This document shows, piece by piece, positions 55,867 through 64,000 of a stretch of 64,000 nt of DNA (position 1 is the first letter of the stretch; each line of letters opens with the position of its first letter). A program made the translations under genes and the position numbers. The stretch covers positions 744,001 through 808,000 of the forward strand of contig JAUSTR010000001.1 of the NCBI GenBank assembly GCA_030812955.1, given 5' to 3'. The DNA is from Bacillus alveayuensis (lineage in GTDB: Bacteria > Bacillota > Bacilli > Bacillales > Aeribacillaceae). The notes beneath the pieces are model-generated. The model searched no databases. It was not told the origin of the DNA and saw nothing but the letters and a program-made list of their open reading frames with translations.

Positions 55867-56448
55867 ATGTCAAATGATGAAAAAAGTTTTAGTAAATGGC
55901 AATGGTTTTTAATCATCTTTATGACGCTTCTCACGACGCTTATTTTTATTTACTTTATTTTAGGAAAAGCAGGGATTGATTTATTTAAACCAATTAAAGA
56001 TCATGCGAAAAACATCCCAGTTCTATCAAGCATGATGAATGGCTCGGCAAATAAAGAAAGCAATGAAATTGAGTCTGAGATGAAACGATTAGAGAAGGAA
56101 AAAGAAAACTTAACGAAAACAGTTCAAGAGCAAGAGGAAATGATTCAAGCTTTACAAAAAGATGTAGAAATAAAAGAAAAGGAAGTACAAGAGTTAACAC
56201 AAGAAATACGTTCTTTACAGTCCAAGTTAGAAGAGACAGAAATGGATCAAAATACGGAAATCGATCTTGCCTCTCTTTACAGTGAAATGTCAGCTAAAAA
56301 AGCAGCTGAAGCTATTGCTTTACTTCCTGAAAGTGATGCGGTGAATATTTTATCATCATTAAAAAAAGACAAATTAGCGCAAATACTAGAAAAACTAGAG
56401 CCTGAAGACCGTGCTAAATTTACAAGATTATTAGCGAACGAAAACTAG
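55867..56448 (+). CDS. ylxF: MotE-like protein YlxF (MgtE N-terminal-like domain)
   Basis: A 193-residue protein with one membrane helix (about residues 14–34, WFLIIFMTLLTTLIFIYFIL), a long charged coiled coil (about 65–125) and a C-terminal MgtE-N/FliG-like domain (LASLYSEMSAKKAAEAIALL). Members of this group (MotE in other bacteria) chaperone the motor protein MotC or contribute to the flagellar motor; in B. subtilis YlxF its exact role is unsettled. AGGTGG is five bases before ATG 55867; GTG 55858 and ATG 55864 are less well placed. fliK follows 21 bases later. Confidence 0.85.
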   Translation: MSNDEKSFSKWQWFLIIFMTLLTTLIFIYFILGKAGIDLFKPIKDHAKNIPVLSSMMNGSANKESNEIESEMKRLEKEKENLTKTVQEQEEMIQALQKDVEIKEKEVQELTQEIRSLQSKLEETEMDQNTEIDLASLYSEMSAKKAAEAIALLPESDAVNILSSLKKDKLAQILEKLEPEDRAKFTRLLANEN

Positions 56449-56469
56449 CTACTAAAAGGAGGTGAAATG

Positions 56470-57744
56470 ATGTTAAGAGCTTTAGAAACTAATCCATTTA
56501 AACTGTCAGTGTCAGCTTCAATAGAGCCATCTTCCTCTACAGAAACGAAGAGAATCGATTTTCAAAACATCTTGGATCGCTTTCAAGATGAAAAAGCAAG
56601 CGAAACAATGGAAGATACAGCCATGCAAGAGGTTTTGCAAAACTTTCTTCTGTTATTGGGGAGGATGGAAAAATTTATCGGAGAAGTTGACCCATTAAAC
56701 GAACAGAATGAACAATTTTCGTCTCATTTAGAAAAAAGCGGTGTTAAAACGGATGAAAACATGGAGATTCTAACTGTTCTTGTTCGTGAATTTTTTTCTA
56801 TCATCCAAAATGAATGGAATTTCATGTCACATGCTCGCCAACATTCTTTAAATCCATTCATGGTTTCAAATCAACAGCACTTTCATCATTTCAAGAACGA
56901 TTTTCTTCGCAAAAGTATTTTAGAAAGTGGAAAGCTCATCGAACAAATAACGACGATTTTGAACAATTTCGAACACAATTTAGATAATGGAAAAAATACA
57001 AAATCCTTTCCTTTGCTTGAAATACAAAACTTGTTGAAACGTCTCATGAATGAAAACCGTTTAAATAGTCTTTTACGTGGTATTCAACTTGCTATGAAGC
57101 AAAATGGTCACATTGACTCGACATTTTTATCCCATTTAACCAAAATGACGGTTAAACATCATGAACTTCCAGAACCTTTTCATCATACAAATGTGACGAG
57201 AGACAATGGAAATTTCGATCATTTATCGCCAAAAGGCCCATTATTGAATACAAACTTTTTCAGTAAACCGTTTCATCAGCCTGTTATCGAGCTGACTCTT
57301 TCGAATTTGTTCAATGATTCGTCAATAAAAGAAGAGTTTACAGCTAAATTTATCGATATCATGAAATCGAGTAAATTTTTTCGAACGATGGATGGAAAAT
57401 CAACATTAACGATTCAATTGCATCCAGAGCATTTAGGGTCATTGACGGTCAAATTAGTTCAGGAAAAGAAAGATATCGTGGCGAAAATTATTGCTTCTAC
57501 GCAATCAGCAAAAGAGCTGCTTGAACATAGTATCGGCCAGTTAAAGCATGCATTGCCAAACGTAAAGATCGAAATTGATCGCTTTGAACTTTTTGATGAC
57601 ATCCCACTGCCAATGTATCAACAGCATAAAGAAGAGCAGCCATCAAAAGAACAAAAAGAGAAAGAGCAATCCATGAAGGAGGATAAAGAACCTTCACAGT
57701 CTTTTTCTGAAAAGCTTGAACAACAATTTAACAAAATGATTTAG
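56470..57744 (+). CDS. fliK: Flagellar hook-length control protein FliK
   Basis: Exported ruler that ends hook growth by acting on FlhB. The 424-residue protein has a poorly conserved, Asn/His-rich N-terminal region and the conserved C-terminal domain with LTIQLHPEHLGSLTVKLVQE (about residues 315–334) and a Glu/Lys-rich tail. AAAGGAGG ends seven bases before ATG 56470. It lies directly upstream of flgD and flgE, the hook genes it controls. The hook protein here is unusually large, so FliK and hook assembly may have co-adapted. Confidence 0.92.
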   Translation: MLRALETNPFKLSVSASIEPSSSTETKRIDFQNILDRFQDEKASETMEDTAMQEVLQNFLLLLGRMEKFIGEVDPLNEQNEQFSSHLEKSGVKTDENMEILTVLVREFFSIIQNEWNFMSHARQHSLNPFMVSNQQHFHHFKNDFLRKSILESGKLIEQITTILNNFEHNLDNGKNTKSFPLLEIQNLLKRLMNENRLNSLLRGIQLAMKQNGHIDSTFLSHLTKMTVKHHELPEPFHHTNVTRDNGNFDHLSPKGPLLNTNFFSKPFHQPVIELTLSNLFNDSSIKEEFTAKFIDIMKSSKFFRTMDGKSTLTIQLHPEHLGSLTVKLVQEKKDIVAKIIASTQSAKELLEHSIGQLKHALPNVKIEIDRFELFDDIPLPMYQQHKEEQPSKEQKEKEQSMKEDKEPSQSFSEKLEQQFNKMI

Positions 57745-57753
57745 GAGGGTGTC

Positions 57754-58194
57754 ATGAGCACTTCAGCCATTGATTCTAATTTATTGTTATCAAACCAAAC
57801 GGCCTACAAAAAAGAGACTTCATCCGTGTTAGGGAAAGATGATTTTTTAAAAATATTAATAACTCAATTACAAAACCAAGATCCGTTAAATCCGATGGAA
57901 GATCGTGAATTTATTTCACAAATGGCCACCTTTTCTTCATTAGAACAAATGACGAATATGAATCAAACGCTAACGGAATTTACGAGCCTTTTAAAACAAA
58001 ATAGTCTAATTCAATATTCAGAACTAATTGGAAAACAAGTTCATTATACAGACGATCAAGGAAATGAACAAACATCTATTGTACAATCAGTCCGATTTAA
58101 TGGATCAGAAGTTTTACTAGAATTACAAAATGGGTTGGAAGTAAATCGTTCGAAATTGACAAAAGTGAGTTTGCCGGTAGAAAAGAATTTATAA
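57754..58194 (+). CDS. flgD: Flagellar hook-cap protein FlgD
   Basis: Caps the growing hook and guides FlgE addition. The 146-residue protein has the conserved N-terminal region GKDDFLKILITQLQNQDPLN and EFISQMATFSSLEQMTNMN, followed by a short beta domain (LIGKQVHYTDDQGNEQT). The C-terminal Fn3/Tudor-type domain of enterobacterial FlgD is absent, as in Bacillus. AGGAGGGTGTC precedes the ATG. Confidence 0.94.
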   Translation: MSTSAIDSNLLLSNQTAYKKETSSVLGKDDFLKILITQLQNQDPLNPMEDREFISQMATFSSLEQMTNMNQTLTEFTSLLKQNSLIQYSELIGKQVHYTDDQGNEQTSIVQSVRFNGSEVLLELQNGLEVNRSKLTKVSLPVEKNL

Positions 58195-58227
58195 TAGGTT
58201 AAATCCATAAATAAAGGAGAGGTATCT

Positions 58228-59748
58228 ATGCTCAGATCGATGTACTCTGGAATTAGCGGGATGAAAAACTTTCAATTAAAGCTAGATGTTATCGGCAATA
58301 ATATTGCGAACGTCAACACATACGGGTTTAAAAAAAGCCGTGTAACGTTTAAAGAATTAGTCAATCAACAGCTTTCTGGAGCAAGTGCTCAAGCGGGTGG
58401 ACTAGGAGGTGTAAATCCAAAGCAAATCGGATTAGGATCGACGATTGGTACCGTTGATACAATACATACTACTGGTCCTACTCAAACGACCTCAAGGACT
58501 CTTGATTTAGCGATCACAGGTGATGGCTTTTTTCCAGTTGCAACGATCACAGATTTTAGCCGTGTCAATATAGATATGGGTGGAAATATCGGGGATAACA
58601 AAATAACTGGGAGAATTAATAATGCTGTGGAACTGGCTTATACTCGTGCAGGTAATTTTTATTTAGATGAAAGAGGCTACTTAGTAACAGGTGATGGAAT
58701 GTATATTATAGGGGAAACAGGAGAAAAATCTGTTCCAACTGATGACGGAATCACGAAAGCCAATAATGCTTTAACAAGTATTTCGTCGTTTGCAACCCCA
58801 TACGAAGATATGGTGGAAAAGCTGAAACAAATTTATAAACAAGCAAACGATTTAATGGGTGCTTACGAGCAATATAATGAAGCTGTTGAAATATATATTG
58901 AAAATGGCAGTGATGACACTTCTCCTTATTATGATGCGATGGAAAGTGCCCTCCAAGCATTGCAAACAATATATACAAATTTTAATGATGATGTGACAAA
59001 TGCAAGTACAGGATTTGATGTGATTGTGAACAACTTTAAAACGGCATTAAATAATTTAAATACATCAATAGATACATTTAACGGAGCATCACCGATTGTA
59101 GATATCCTTACAAAGATTACAAGTGCAGTAGATACAATCGGTGGCAAATATCCAGATGCATCGAGTTTATCTCTTGAGACACCTGCAAGTGTTTCTGATA
59201 TGGACTTATTGAACAAACTCATTAACACACTAGAAAGTTATTCCGTTGATCTTGAAAATGTAGGAAGGGCCGTCATGGAATTTGAAGAAGCTGCTGCAAG
59301 TTTAAAAGAACCGTCCTGGACAGATTCTTTAAGCGGATCAGCAGGCCTCATCCAAATCCCACTTACAGCGAAAAGCTTTAGTATTGGTCCTGATGGCTTG
59401 ATTACATTCGTGAATAAAAAAGGTGAATTAAATGTGGCAGGACAAATAAGACTTGCCAACTTTCCAAATCCAGGCGGTCTAGAAAAAATAGGAGGAAACT
59501 TATTTAAGGAGTCGACTAACTCCGGTACGATCGATCAAGATGGCAATGGTATTGAATTAGAAGAATTATTTGCTCCAGGAAGTGAAGGAACAGGGTTAAT
59601 TAAACCTGGTTCATTAGAAATGTCAAATGTTGATTTGTCGGAAGAGTTTACGGAAATGATCGTGGCTCAGCGCGGCTTCCAATCAAACACAAAAATTATT
59701 ACAACGTCTGATGAAATATTACAAGAAATTATGAACATTAAACGATAA
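58228..59748 (+). CDS. flgE: Flagellar hook protein FlgE with a large central insertion
   Basis: Hook subunit. N-terminal (residues 1–100: MLRSMYSGISGMKNFQLKLD, IGNNIANVNTYGFKKSRVTF) and C-terminal parts (about 375–506: FSIGPDGLITFV, EMSNVDLSEEFTEMIVAQRG, FQSNTKIITTSDEIL) match the 264-residue B. subtilis protein. Between them lie two extra segments: about 33 residues at 103–135 and about 200 at 172–374, which are Asn/Asp/Thr-rich, predicted helical (LKQIYKQANDLMGAYEQYNE, LDVIVNNFKTALNNLN-like) and free of Cys. The total of 506 is nearly double. The insert falls where FlgE proteins have variable surface domains. The frame is intact, with GGAGAGG before the ATG. Hook versus distal rod (FlgG) cannot be told by the termini alone; position supports hook. 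Confidence 0.9.
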   Translation: MLRSMYSGISGMKNFQLKLDVIGNNIANVNTYGFKKSRVTFKELVNQQLSGASAQAGGLGGVNPKQIGLGSTIGTVDTIHTTGPTQTTSRTLDLAITGDGFFPVATITDFSRVNIDMGGNIGDNKITGRINNAVELAYTRAGNFYLDERGYLVTGDGMYIIGETGEKSVPTDDGITKANNALTSISSFATPYEDMVEKLKQIYKQANDLMGAYEQYNEAVEIYIENGSDDTSPYYDAMESALQALQTIYTNFNDDVTNASTGFDVIVNNFKTALNNLNTSIDTFNGASPIVDILTKITSAVDTIGGKYPDASSLSLETPASVSDMDLLNKLINTLESYSVDLENVGRAVMEFEEAAASLKEPSWTDSLSGSAGLIQIPLTAKSFSIGPDGLITFVNKKGELNVAGQIRLANFPNPGGLEKIGGNLFKESTNSGTIDQDGNGIELEELFAPGSEGTGLIKPGSLEMSNVDLSEEFTEMIVAQRGFQSNTKIITTSDEILQEIMNIKR

Positions 59749-59772
59749 TATTAGGTAAATGGGGGTATTCCC

Positions 59773-59994
59773 ATGATTACTTTAACGAAATTAAACGGAA
59801 AAACTTTTCTATTAAATGTTTTATTGATTGAACAAATTGAATCGTTACCTGATACAACGATTACTTTAACAAACAAAAAAAAGTTTATCGTCAAAGAATC
59901 AGAACAGACCGTTCAGAAGAAAATCATTGATTTTTACAAAAAGATTGGGCTCATTCGAATGGTTAGCCATATGGAGGAAACGGAGAATGAATAA
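59773..59994 (+). CDS. swrD: SwrD / FlbD-family flagellar protein (YlzI)
   Basis: A 73-residue protein of the FlbD family (MITLTKLNGKTFLLNVLLIE, QIESLPDTTITL). In B. subtilis SwrD, encoded between flgE and fliL, raises flagellar motor power and is needed for swarming. Composition and position agree. GGGGGTATTCCC precedes the ATG. Its last eight bases overlap fliL. Confidence 0.92.
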   Translation: MITLTKLNGKTFLLNVLLIEQIESLPDTTITLTNKKKFIVKESEQTVQKKIIDFYKKIGLIRMVSHMEETENE

Positions 59995-60415
59995 AAAAAT
60001 AATAACGACGCTGCTCATAATTATTACCTCCATTTCAATCATAGGTATCGCTGCGTTATACGTTATTCAACAATTTGCTGAAAATTCACAGGAGGAGAAA
60101 GAACCAACCATTGATGAAGTGCTTGAGAGAACAGTTGAAGTTCCCGAAATTACAACAAATTTAGCTAGCAACAATATTGTTCAATTAACATTAAAAATTG
60201 AGACGACAAATAAAAAAGCAAAGGAAGAGCTGGAAAAACGCGATTTTCAAGTAAGGGATATTGTCATTTTTGTACTTTCAGATATAAAGGCTAGCGAACT
60301 GGAAGGACAAAATGGCATGAACATTTTAAAAGAAAAGATTAAGAATAGAATTAATGGGCTTTTGCAAAATGGAGAGGTTAAAGAATTGTATATAACCTCC
60401 TTTATCCTACAATAA
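59987..60415 (+). CDS. fliL: Flagellar basal body-associated protein FliL
   Basis: Single-pass membrane protein next to the stator that supports motor torque. The 142-residue protein has an N-terminal membrane helix (about residues 6–25, TLLIIITSISIIGIAALYVI) and an extracytoplasmic domain (TNLASNNIVQLTLKIETTNK, FVLSDIKASELEGQNGM). ATG 59987 follows GGAGGAAACGGAG inside the end of swrD; the longer open frame from 59927 overlaps swrD fully. Confidence 0.93.
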   Translation: MNKKIITTLLIIITSISIIGIAALYVIQQFAENSQEEKEPTIDEVLERTVEVPEITTNLASNNIVQLTLKIETTNKKAKEELEKRDFQVRDIVIFVLSDIKASELEGQNGMNILKEKIKNRINGLLQNGEVKELYITSFILQ

Positions 60416-60443
60416 AACGAAAATCGGATAGGGAGGTGAGAGA

Positions 60444-61448
60444 ATGATGTCGAACGAAATTTTGTCTCAAAGTGAAATTGACGCGTTATTATCTGCTCTT
60501 TCAACAGGTGAAATGAATGCGGAAGAATTAAAAAAAAAGGAAGAAGAACAAAAGGTCAAAGTATATGATTTTAAACGTGCACTACGCTTTTCAAAAGATC
60601 AAATTCGAAGTTTAACACGAATTCATGAAAATTTTGCTCGATTATTAACAACCTATTTTTCAGCACAATTACGAACATTTATTCAAATATCCGTAGCTTC
60701 GGTTGATCAAATACCATACGAAGAATTTATCCGTTCGATTCCTAAAATGACCATATTAAACATCTTTGAAATACAGCCGTTGGAAGGTCGAGTGTTAATG
60801 GAATTGAACCCGAATATTGCTTATGCCATGATGGATCGGGTATTAGGTGGAATGGGCGTTTCCATGAATAAAATTGAGAACTTAACAGAAATAGAAAAAC
60901 GTATCATTTCCAATGTTATTGAAAAATCATTGGAAAATTATCGTGAAGCTTGGAGTACCATTTTAGAAATAGAGCCAACGATGCTGGAATTTGAAATAAA
61001 TACGCAGTTTCTACAAATGGTATCGCCAAACGAAACAGTTGTCGTTATTTCTTTAAATACACAAGTCGGTGAAACAAGTGGAATGATCAATTTATGTATT
61101 CCACATGTAGTGTTGGAACCTATTATCTCGAAATTATCCGTACATTATTGGATGCAATCAAGTCGAAAAGAACCGAATCCCCTCGAAACGAAATTACTGC
61201 AAAGCAAAATTAAAAAAGCAGAAGTGCCGATTGTAGCCGAATTAGGCAAGACTGATATAACCGTCCAAGATTTTCTTGAATTGCAAATTGGCGATATGAT
61301 TCGTTTAGAACAATCTGTCTCTGAGCCTTTAACGATTAAAGTGAATAATGTGCCGAAGTTTTTTGGCCAGCCAGGGAAGCTTAACGATCGCATGGCTGTT
61401 CAAATTCTTGACATGATAAAAAGAGGTGACATGGAAGATGAATTCTAA
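60444..61448 (+). CDS. fliM: Flagellar motor switch protein FliM
   Basis: Switch protein that binds CheY-phosphate. The 334-residue protein has the N-terminal CheY-binding segment ILSQSEIDALLSAL, a CheC-like middle domain (RALRFSKDQIRSLTRIHENF, MMDRVLGGMGVS) and a C-terminal SpoA domain (VAELGKTDITVQDFLELQIG). GGGAGGTGAGAG precedes ATG 60444; ATG 60447 matches the B. subtilis start and is possible. It overlaps fliY by 11 bases. Confidence 0.97.
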   Translation: MMSNEILSQSEIDALLSALSTGEMNAEELKKKEEEQKVKVYDFKRALRFSKDQIRSLTRIHENFARLLTTYFSAQLRTFIQISVASVDQIPYEEFIRSIPKMTILNIFEIQPLEGRVLMELNPNIAYAMMDRVLGGMGVSMNKIENLTEIEKRIISNVIEKSLENYREAWSTILEIEPTMLEFEINTQFLQMVSPNETVVVISLNTQVGETSGMINLCIPHVVLEPIISKLSVHYWMQSSRKEPNPLETKLLQSKIKKAEVPIVAELGKTDITVQDFLELQIGDMIRLEQSVSEPLTIKVNNVPKFFGQPGKLNDRMAVQILDMIKRGDMEDEF

Positions 61449-62553
61449 TATGTTGTCGCAGGATGAAATCGATGCGCTGTTAAGTGGAAATGTCCCCCGT
61501 AAAGAATCGGAAGAAAATAATGGTCACCATGATGGACATGATATTAATGAATATTTTTCGGAATTGGAACAAGATGCAATCGGTGAAATTGGAAATATTT
61601 CTTTTGGAAGTTCCGCAACGACGTTATCAACTTTATTAAATCAAAAAGTGGAGATCACTACTCCAAGCGTTACGCTTGTTAAAAAAAATGAGTTAGCGGA
61701 TGAATTTCCACATCCTTATGTCGCTATTCAAGTCAATTATACGGAAGGTTTTACGGGAAGTAACATTCTCGTAATTAAACAAAACGATGCAGCGATTATC
61801 GCGGATTTAATGACAGGAGGAGATGGAACAAATCCAAGTGATTTGGGGGAAATTCAGTTAAGCGCTGTACAAGAAGCGATGAACCAAATGATGGGTTCTG
61901 CTGCGACATCGATGTCTACGGTATTTAATAAGAAAGTCGATATTTCTCCTCCCAAAATTGAGTTATTGGATATGAAGCAAGGTGAAGGGACAGAATCTAT
62001 ACCTGATGAAGACTTGTTTATTAAAGTTTCATTTCACCTTACAGTCGGTGATTTAATTGATTCACAAATTATGCAACTATTGCCGATTCCATTTGCAAGA
62101 GAGCTTCTTAATCAATTAATGGATAAAACGAATGATCATGAGGCTAATATACCGGAAACTGAAAATCGCACTCACCATCAACGAGAAGAAGAAAAAGAAC
62201 AGCCAGTTCCATCTAAACAACAAGAACAAGTAAAATGGAACGTGAACCATGTCGAATTTCCTTCATTTCAATCTGTACCAAAGCATACTGAAACGAATAA
62301 TTTAGATATGTTATTAGATATCCCACTGACTGTAACGGTCGAACTTGGACGGACAAAACGTTCGATTCAACAAATCTTGGAATTATCATCTGGCTCTATT
62401 ATCGAGCTTGATAAACTAGCAGGTGAACCTGTCGACATATTAATTAATAATAAAAAAGTGGCTAAAGGGGAAGTGGTTGTCATTGATGAAAATTTCGGGG
62501 TACGCGTCACAGATATTTTAAGCCAATCTGAAAGACTCAATAAATTAAATTAG
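61438..62553 (+). CDS. fliY: Flagellar motor switch phosphatase FliY
   Basis: Switch component that also dephosphorylates CheY-phosphate. The 371-residue protein has the CheY-binding N terminus MLSQDEIDALLSG, a CheC-like phosphatase domain with two active-site motifs of the ExxN type (DAIGEIGNISFGSSATTLS; QEAMNQMMGSAATSMST), an acidic, glutamine-rich linker (about 235–275) and a C-terminal SpoA domain (VELGRTKRSIQQILELSSGS). It is the Gram-positive counterpart of FliN with an added phosphatase. ATG 61438 lies inside the end of fliM, eight bases from AGAGGTGA. Confidence 0.96.
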   Translation: MNSNMLSQDEIDALLSGNVPRKESEENNGHHDGHDINEYFSELEQDAIGEIGNISFGSSATTLSTLLNQKVEITTPSVTLVKKNELADEFPHPYVAIQVNYTEGFTGSNILVIKQNDAAIIADLMTGGDGTNPSDLGEIQLSAVQEAMNQMMGSAATSMSTVFNKKVDISPPKIELLDMKQGEGTESIPDEDLFIKVSFHLTVGDLIDSQIMQLLPIPFARELLNQLMDKTNDHEANIPETENRTHHQREEEKEQPVPSKQQEQVKWNVNHVEFPSFQSVPKHTETNNLDMLLDIPLTVTVELGRTKRSIQQILELSSGSIIELDKLAGEPVDILINNKKVAKGEVVVIDENFGVRVTDILSQSERLNKLN

Positions 62554-62576
62554 TAGATAAATAGGAGTGATAGGGA

Positions 62577-62939
62577 ATGGGGAAAAAAATTTTAGTTGTG
62601 GATGATGCAGCTTTTATGCGCATGATGATCAAAGATATATTAACAAAAAATGGATACGAGGTAGTTGCAGAGGCGCAAGACGGTGTTCAAGCTATCGAAA
62701 AATATAAAGAATTACAGCCGGACCTCGTTACAATGGATATTACAATGCCTGAAATGGATGGAATCACCGCTCTTAAAGAAATCCGTAAATTAAACCCAAA
62801 TGCTAAAGTCATTATGTGTTCGGCAATGGGCCAGCAAGCGATGGTGATTGATGCCATTCAAGCTGGTGCAAAAGATTTTATCGTGAAACCATTCCAAGCG
62901 GATCGGGTTATAGAAGCGATTAAAAAAACGCTAGATTAA
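62577..62939 (+). CDS. cheY: Chemotaxis response regulator CheY
   Basis: Single-domain receiver that binds the motor switch after phosphorylation by CheA. The 120-residue protein has the acidic pocket Asp9–Asp10, phosphorylation site Asp54 (VTMDITMPEMDG), Ser82 and Lys104 (IVKPF), all family catalytic residues. AGGAGTGATAGGG precedes the ATG. It directly follows its phosphatase/target FliY; cheA, cheW and others would lie further downstream outside the window. Confidence 0.97.
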   Translation: MGKKILVVDDAAFMRMMIKDILTKNGYEVVAEAQDGVQAIEKYKELQPDLVTMDITMPEMDGITALKEIRKLNPNAKVIMCSAMGQQAMVIDAIQAGAKDFIVKPFQADRVIEAIKKTLD

Positions 62940-62955
62940 AAGGGGTTTTTGACGA

Positions 62956-63597
62956 TTGAAACGAGTTTTCATAGTTATGATTCTAGGAATTTATTTTTCG
63001 GTTATTTTCTTCACGGCTCCTGCTTCGATTGTTGAAGCGGGAGAGGAAAATAAAACAGTTGAAGAATATTATCAAGATCAAACCAATCACGAAGGGAAAT
63101 CGACGAGTAATGAGCTGGAAAATAATATAAGTGATATTAAGACACCAGCTAGCGTCACCATCATAGATTTTATCAAAATGCTTTTTGCATTTATGTTTGT
63201 TCTATTGATTATTTATATTCTCGTAAAGGTTGTGAAAAGCCAGAGGCATCATTATATTGGAACGAAATATTTACAAAACATAGGGGGAACGAGCTTAGGA
63301 CAAAACCGGTCTATCCAGCTTGTCAAAGTGGGTGAACGGATACTCTTGCTTGGAGTAAGTGATACGATACAGCTGTTAAAAGAAATCGACGACGAAGCTG
63401 AAATAGAAAAGATCTTACAGGAGCATGAAGCGAAAGTCGGCAAATATTATCAAAAACCTATTCAAACATTTTGGAAGTGGAATGAGAGCAAACACAAAAA
63501 CAACACGTTGTTTAAGGATGAATTACAAGCGATTTTAAAAGAAAGAAGCGGACAAATGAAGCTGTTTTTGAAGAAGGGAAATAAGCACAATGAATGA
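62956..63597 (+). CDS. fliO: Flagellar biosynthesis protein FliO (FliZ)
   Basis: Membrane protein that helps assemble the FliP ring of the export gate. The 213-residue protein has a cleavable-type signal sequence at the N terminus (MKRVFIVMILGIYFSVIFFT, then PASIVEAG), a second membrane helix at about 72–93 (IDFIKMLFAFMFVLLIIYIL) and a cytoplasmic domain (GTSLGQNRSIQLVKVGERIL). The start is TTG at 62956 after AAGGGG. In B. subtilis the protein is called FliZ and lies between cheY and fliP, as here. It overlaps fliP by eight bases. Confidence 0.92.
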   Translation: MKRVFIVMILGIYFSVIFFTAPASIVEAGEENKTVEEYYQDQTNHEGKSTSNELENNISDIKTPASVTIIDFIKMLFAFMFVLLIIYILVKVVKSQRHHYIGTKYLQNIGGTSLGQNRSIQLVKVGERILLLGVSDTIQLLKEIDDEAEIEKILQEHEAKVGKYYQKPIQTFWKWNESKHKNNTLFKDELQAILKERSGQMKLFLKKGNKHNE

Positions 63598-64000
63598 GTT
63601 TTTTCAACTTTTTAACGAAAGCGATCCACAAAACGTTTCAACAGCGATTCAGCTATTATTGCTGCTGACAGTTCTTTCATTGGCGCCAAGCATTTTAATA
63701 TTGTTCACATGCTTTACCCGGATAATGATCGTCTTGTCTTTTGTCCGTACATCACTAGCTACACAGCATATGCCGCCAAATCAAGTATTAATTGGATTAG
63801 CACTCTTTTTAACTTTTTTTATCATGGGGCCAACATTTAAAGAAGTACATGATGAAGCTTTAGTTCCATTATTTAATAATGACATTAACATCGAAGAAGC
63901 GTATGAAAGAGCGGAACAGCCTTTTCGCGAGTTTATGAGCAAACATACACGGCAAAAAGATTTAGCTCTTTTTTTAGATTATGCGAATATTAAACCAACA
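63590..64000 (+). CDS. fliP: Flagellar export gate protein FliP (5' part)
   Basis: Core ring protein of the type III export gate. The frame runs from ATG 63590 off the window end and gives 137 residues: MNEFFQLFNESDPQNVSTAI, a first hydrophobic helix (LLLLLTVLSLAPSILILFTC), the FliP family signature VLSFVRTSLATQHMPPNQVL, then IGLALFLTFFIMGPTF and FMSKHTRQKDLALFLDYA. AAGAAGGG lies about ten bases before the ATG, inside fliO. The C-terminal membrane helices are outside the window. Confidence 0.95.
   Translation, partial: MNEFFQLFNESDPQNVSTAIQLLLLLTVLSLAPSILILFTCFTRIMIVLSFVRTSLATQHMPPNQVLIGLALFLTFFIMGPTFKEVHDEALVPLFNNDINIEEAYERAEQPFREFMSKHTRQKDLALFLDYANIKPT

Overview
The window is core chromosome of a low-G+C, spore-forming, flagellated member of the Bacillaceae. 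Gene order follows the Bacillus subtilis ylo/ylq–fla/che region almost gene for gene, the proteins look like Bacillus orthologues, and the 26-residue sporulation peptide SpoVM is present. No rRNA, tRNA, CRISPR array, prophage or intact insertion sequence was seen. Only rpmB is on the minus strand.

Layout. (1) 1–12692: end of remA, then gmk, rpoZ, coaBC, priA, fmt, rsmB, rlmN, the phosphatase/kinase pair prpC–prkC, rsgA and rpe. (2) 12693–13979: a largely non-coding stretch with an interspersed repeat, then spoVM and the convergent rpmB. (3) 13980–20100: yloU–fakA, a second repeat, sdaAB–sdaAA–recG. (4) 20101–24672: the FapR-controlled lipid genes fapR–plsX–fabD–fabG, then acpP and rnc. (5) 24673–36663: chromosome condensation, protein targeting and ribosome genes (smc, ftsY, ylxM, ffh, rpsP, khpA, ylqD, rimM, trmD, rplS, lepB, rbgA, rnhB). 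(6) 36668–49133: ylqG–ylqH, sucCD, dprA, topA, trmFO and the xerC(codV)–hslV–hslU–codY cluster. (7) 49527–64000: first part of the large flagellar/chemotaxis operon, flgB to a truncated fliP.

How the genes work together: much of the window couples translation, membrane synthesis and growth control. CodY closes one operon and lies directly upstream of the flagellar operon. The flagellar genes follow assembly order: rod, MS ring and switch, export ATPase, hook, then the FliM/FliY/CheY switch and the export gate.

Departures from the B. subtilis arrangement: no def between priA and fmt; no thiN between rpe and spoVM; a signal peptidase gene between rplS and rbgA; and a FlgE enlarged to 506 residues by a helix-like central insertion. 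dprA lacks a normal start codon at its apparent N terminus. A family of interspersed palindromic elements occurs four times, all intergenic, and two copies differ by paired changes that keep the stem. I did not find a clearly new multi-gene system. The best leads are the repeat family, the FlgE insertion, the dprA start and the inverted repeat around the xerC promoter.
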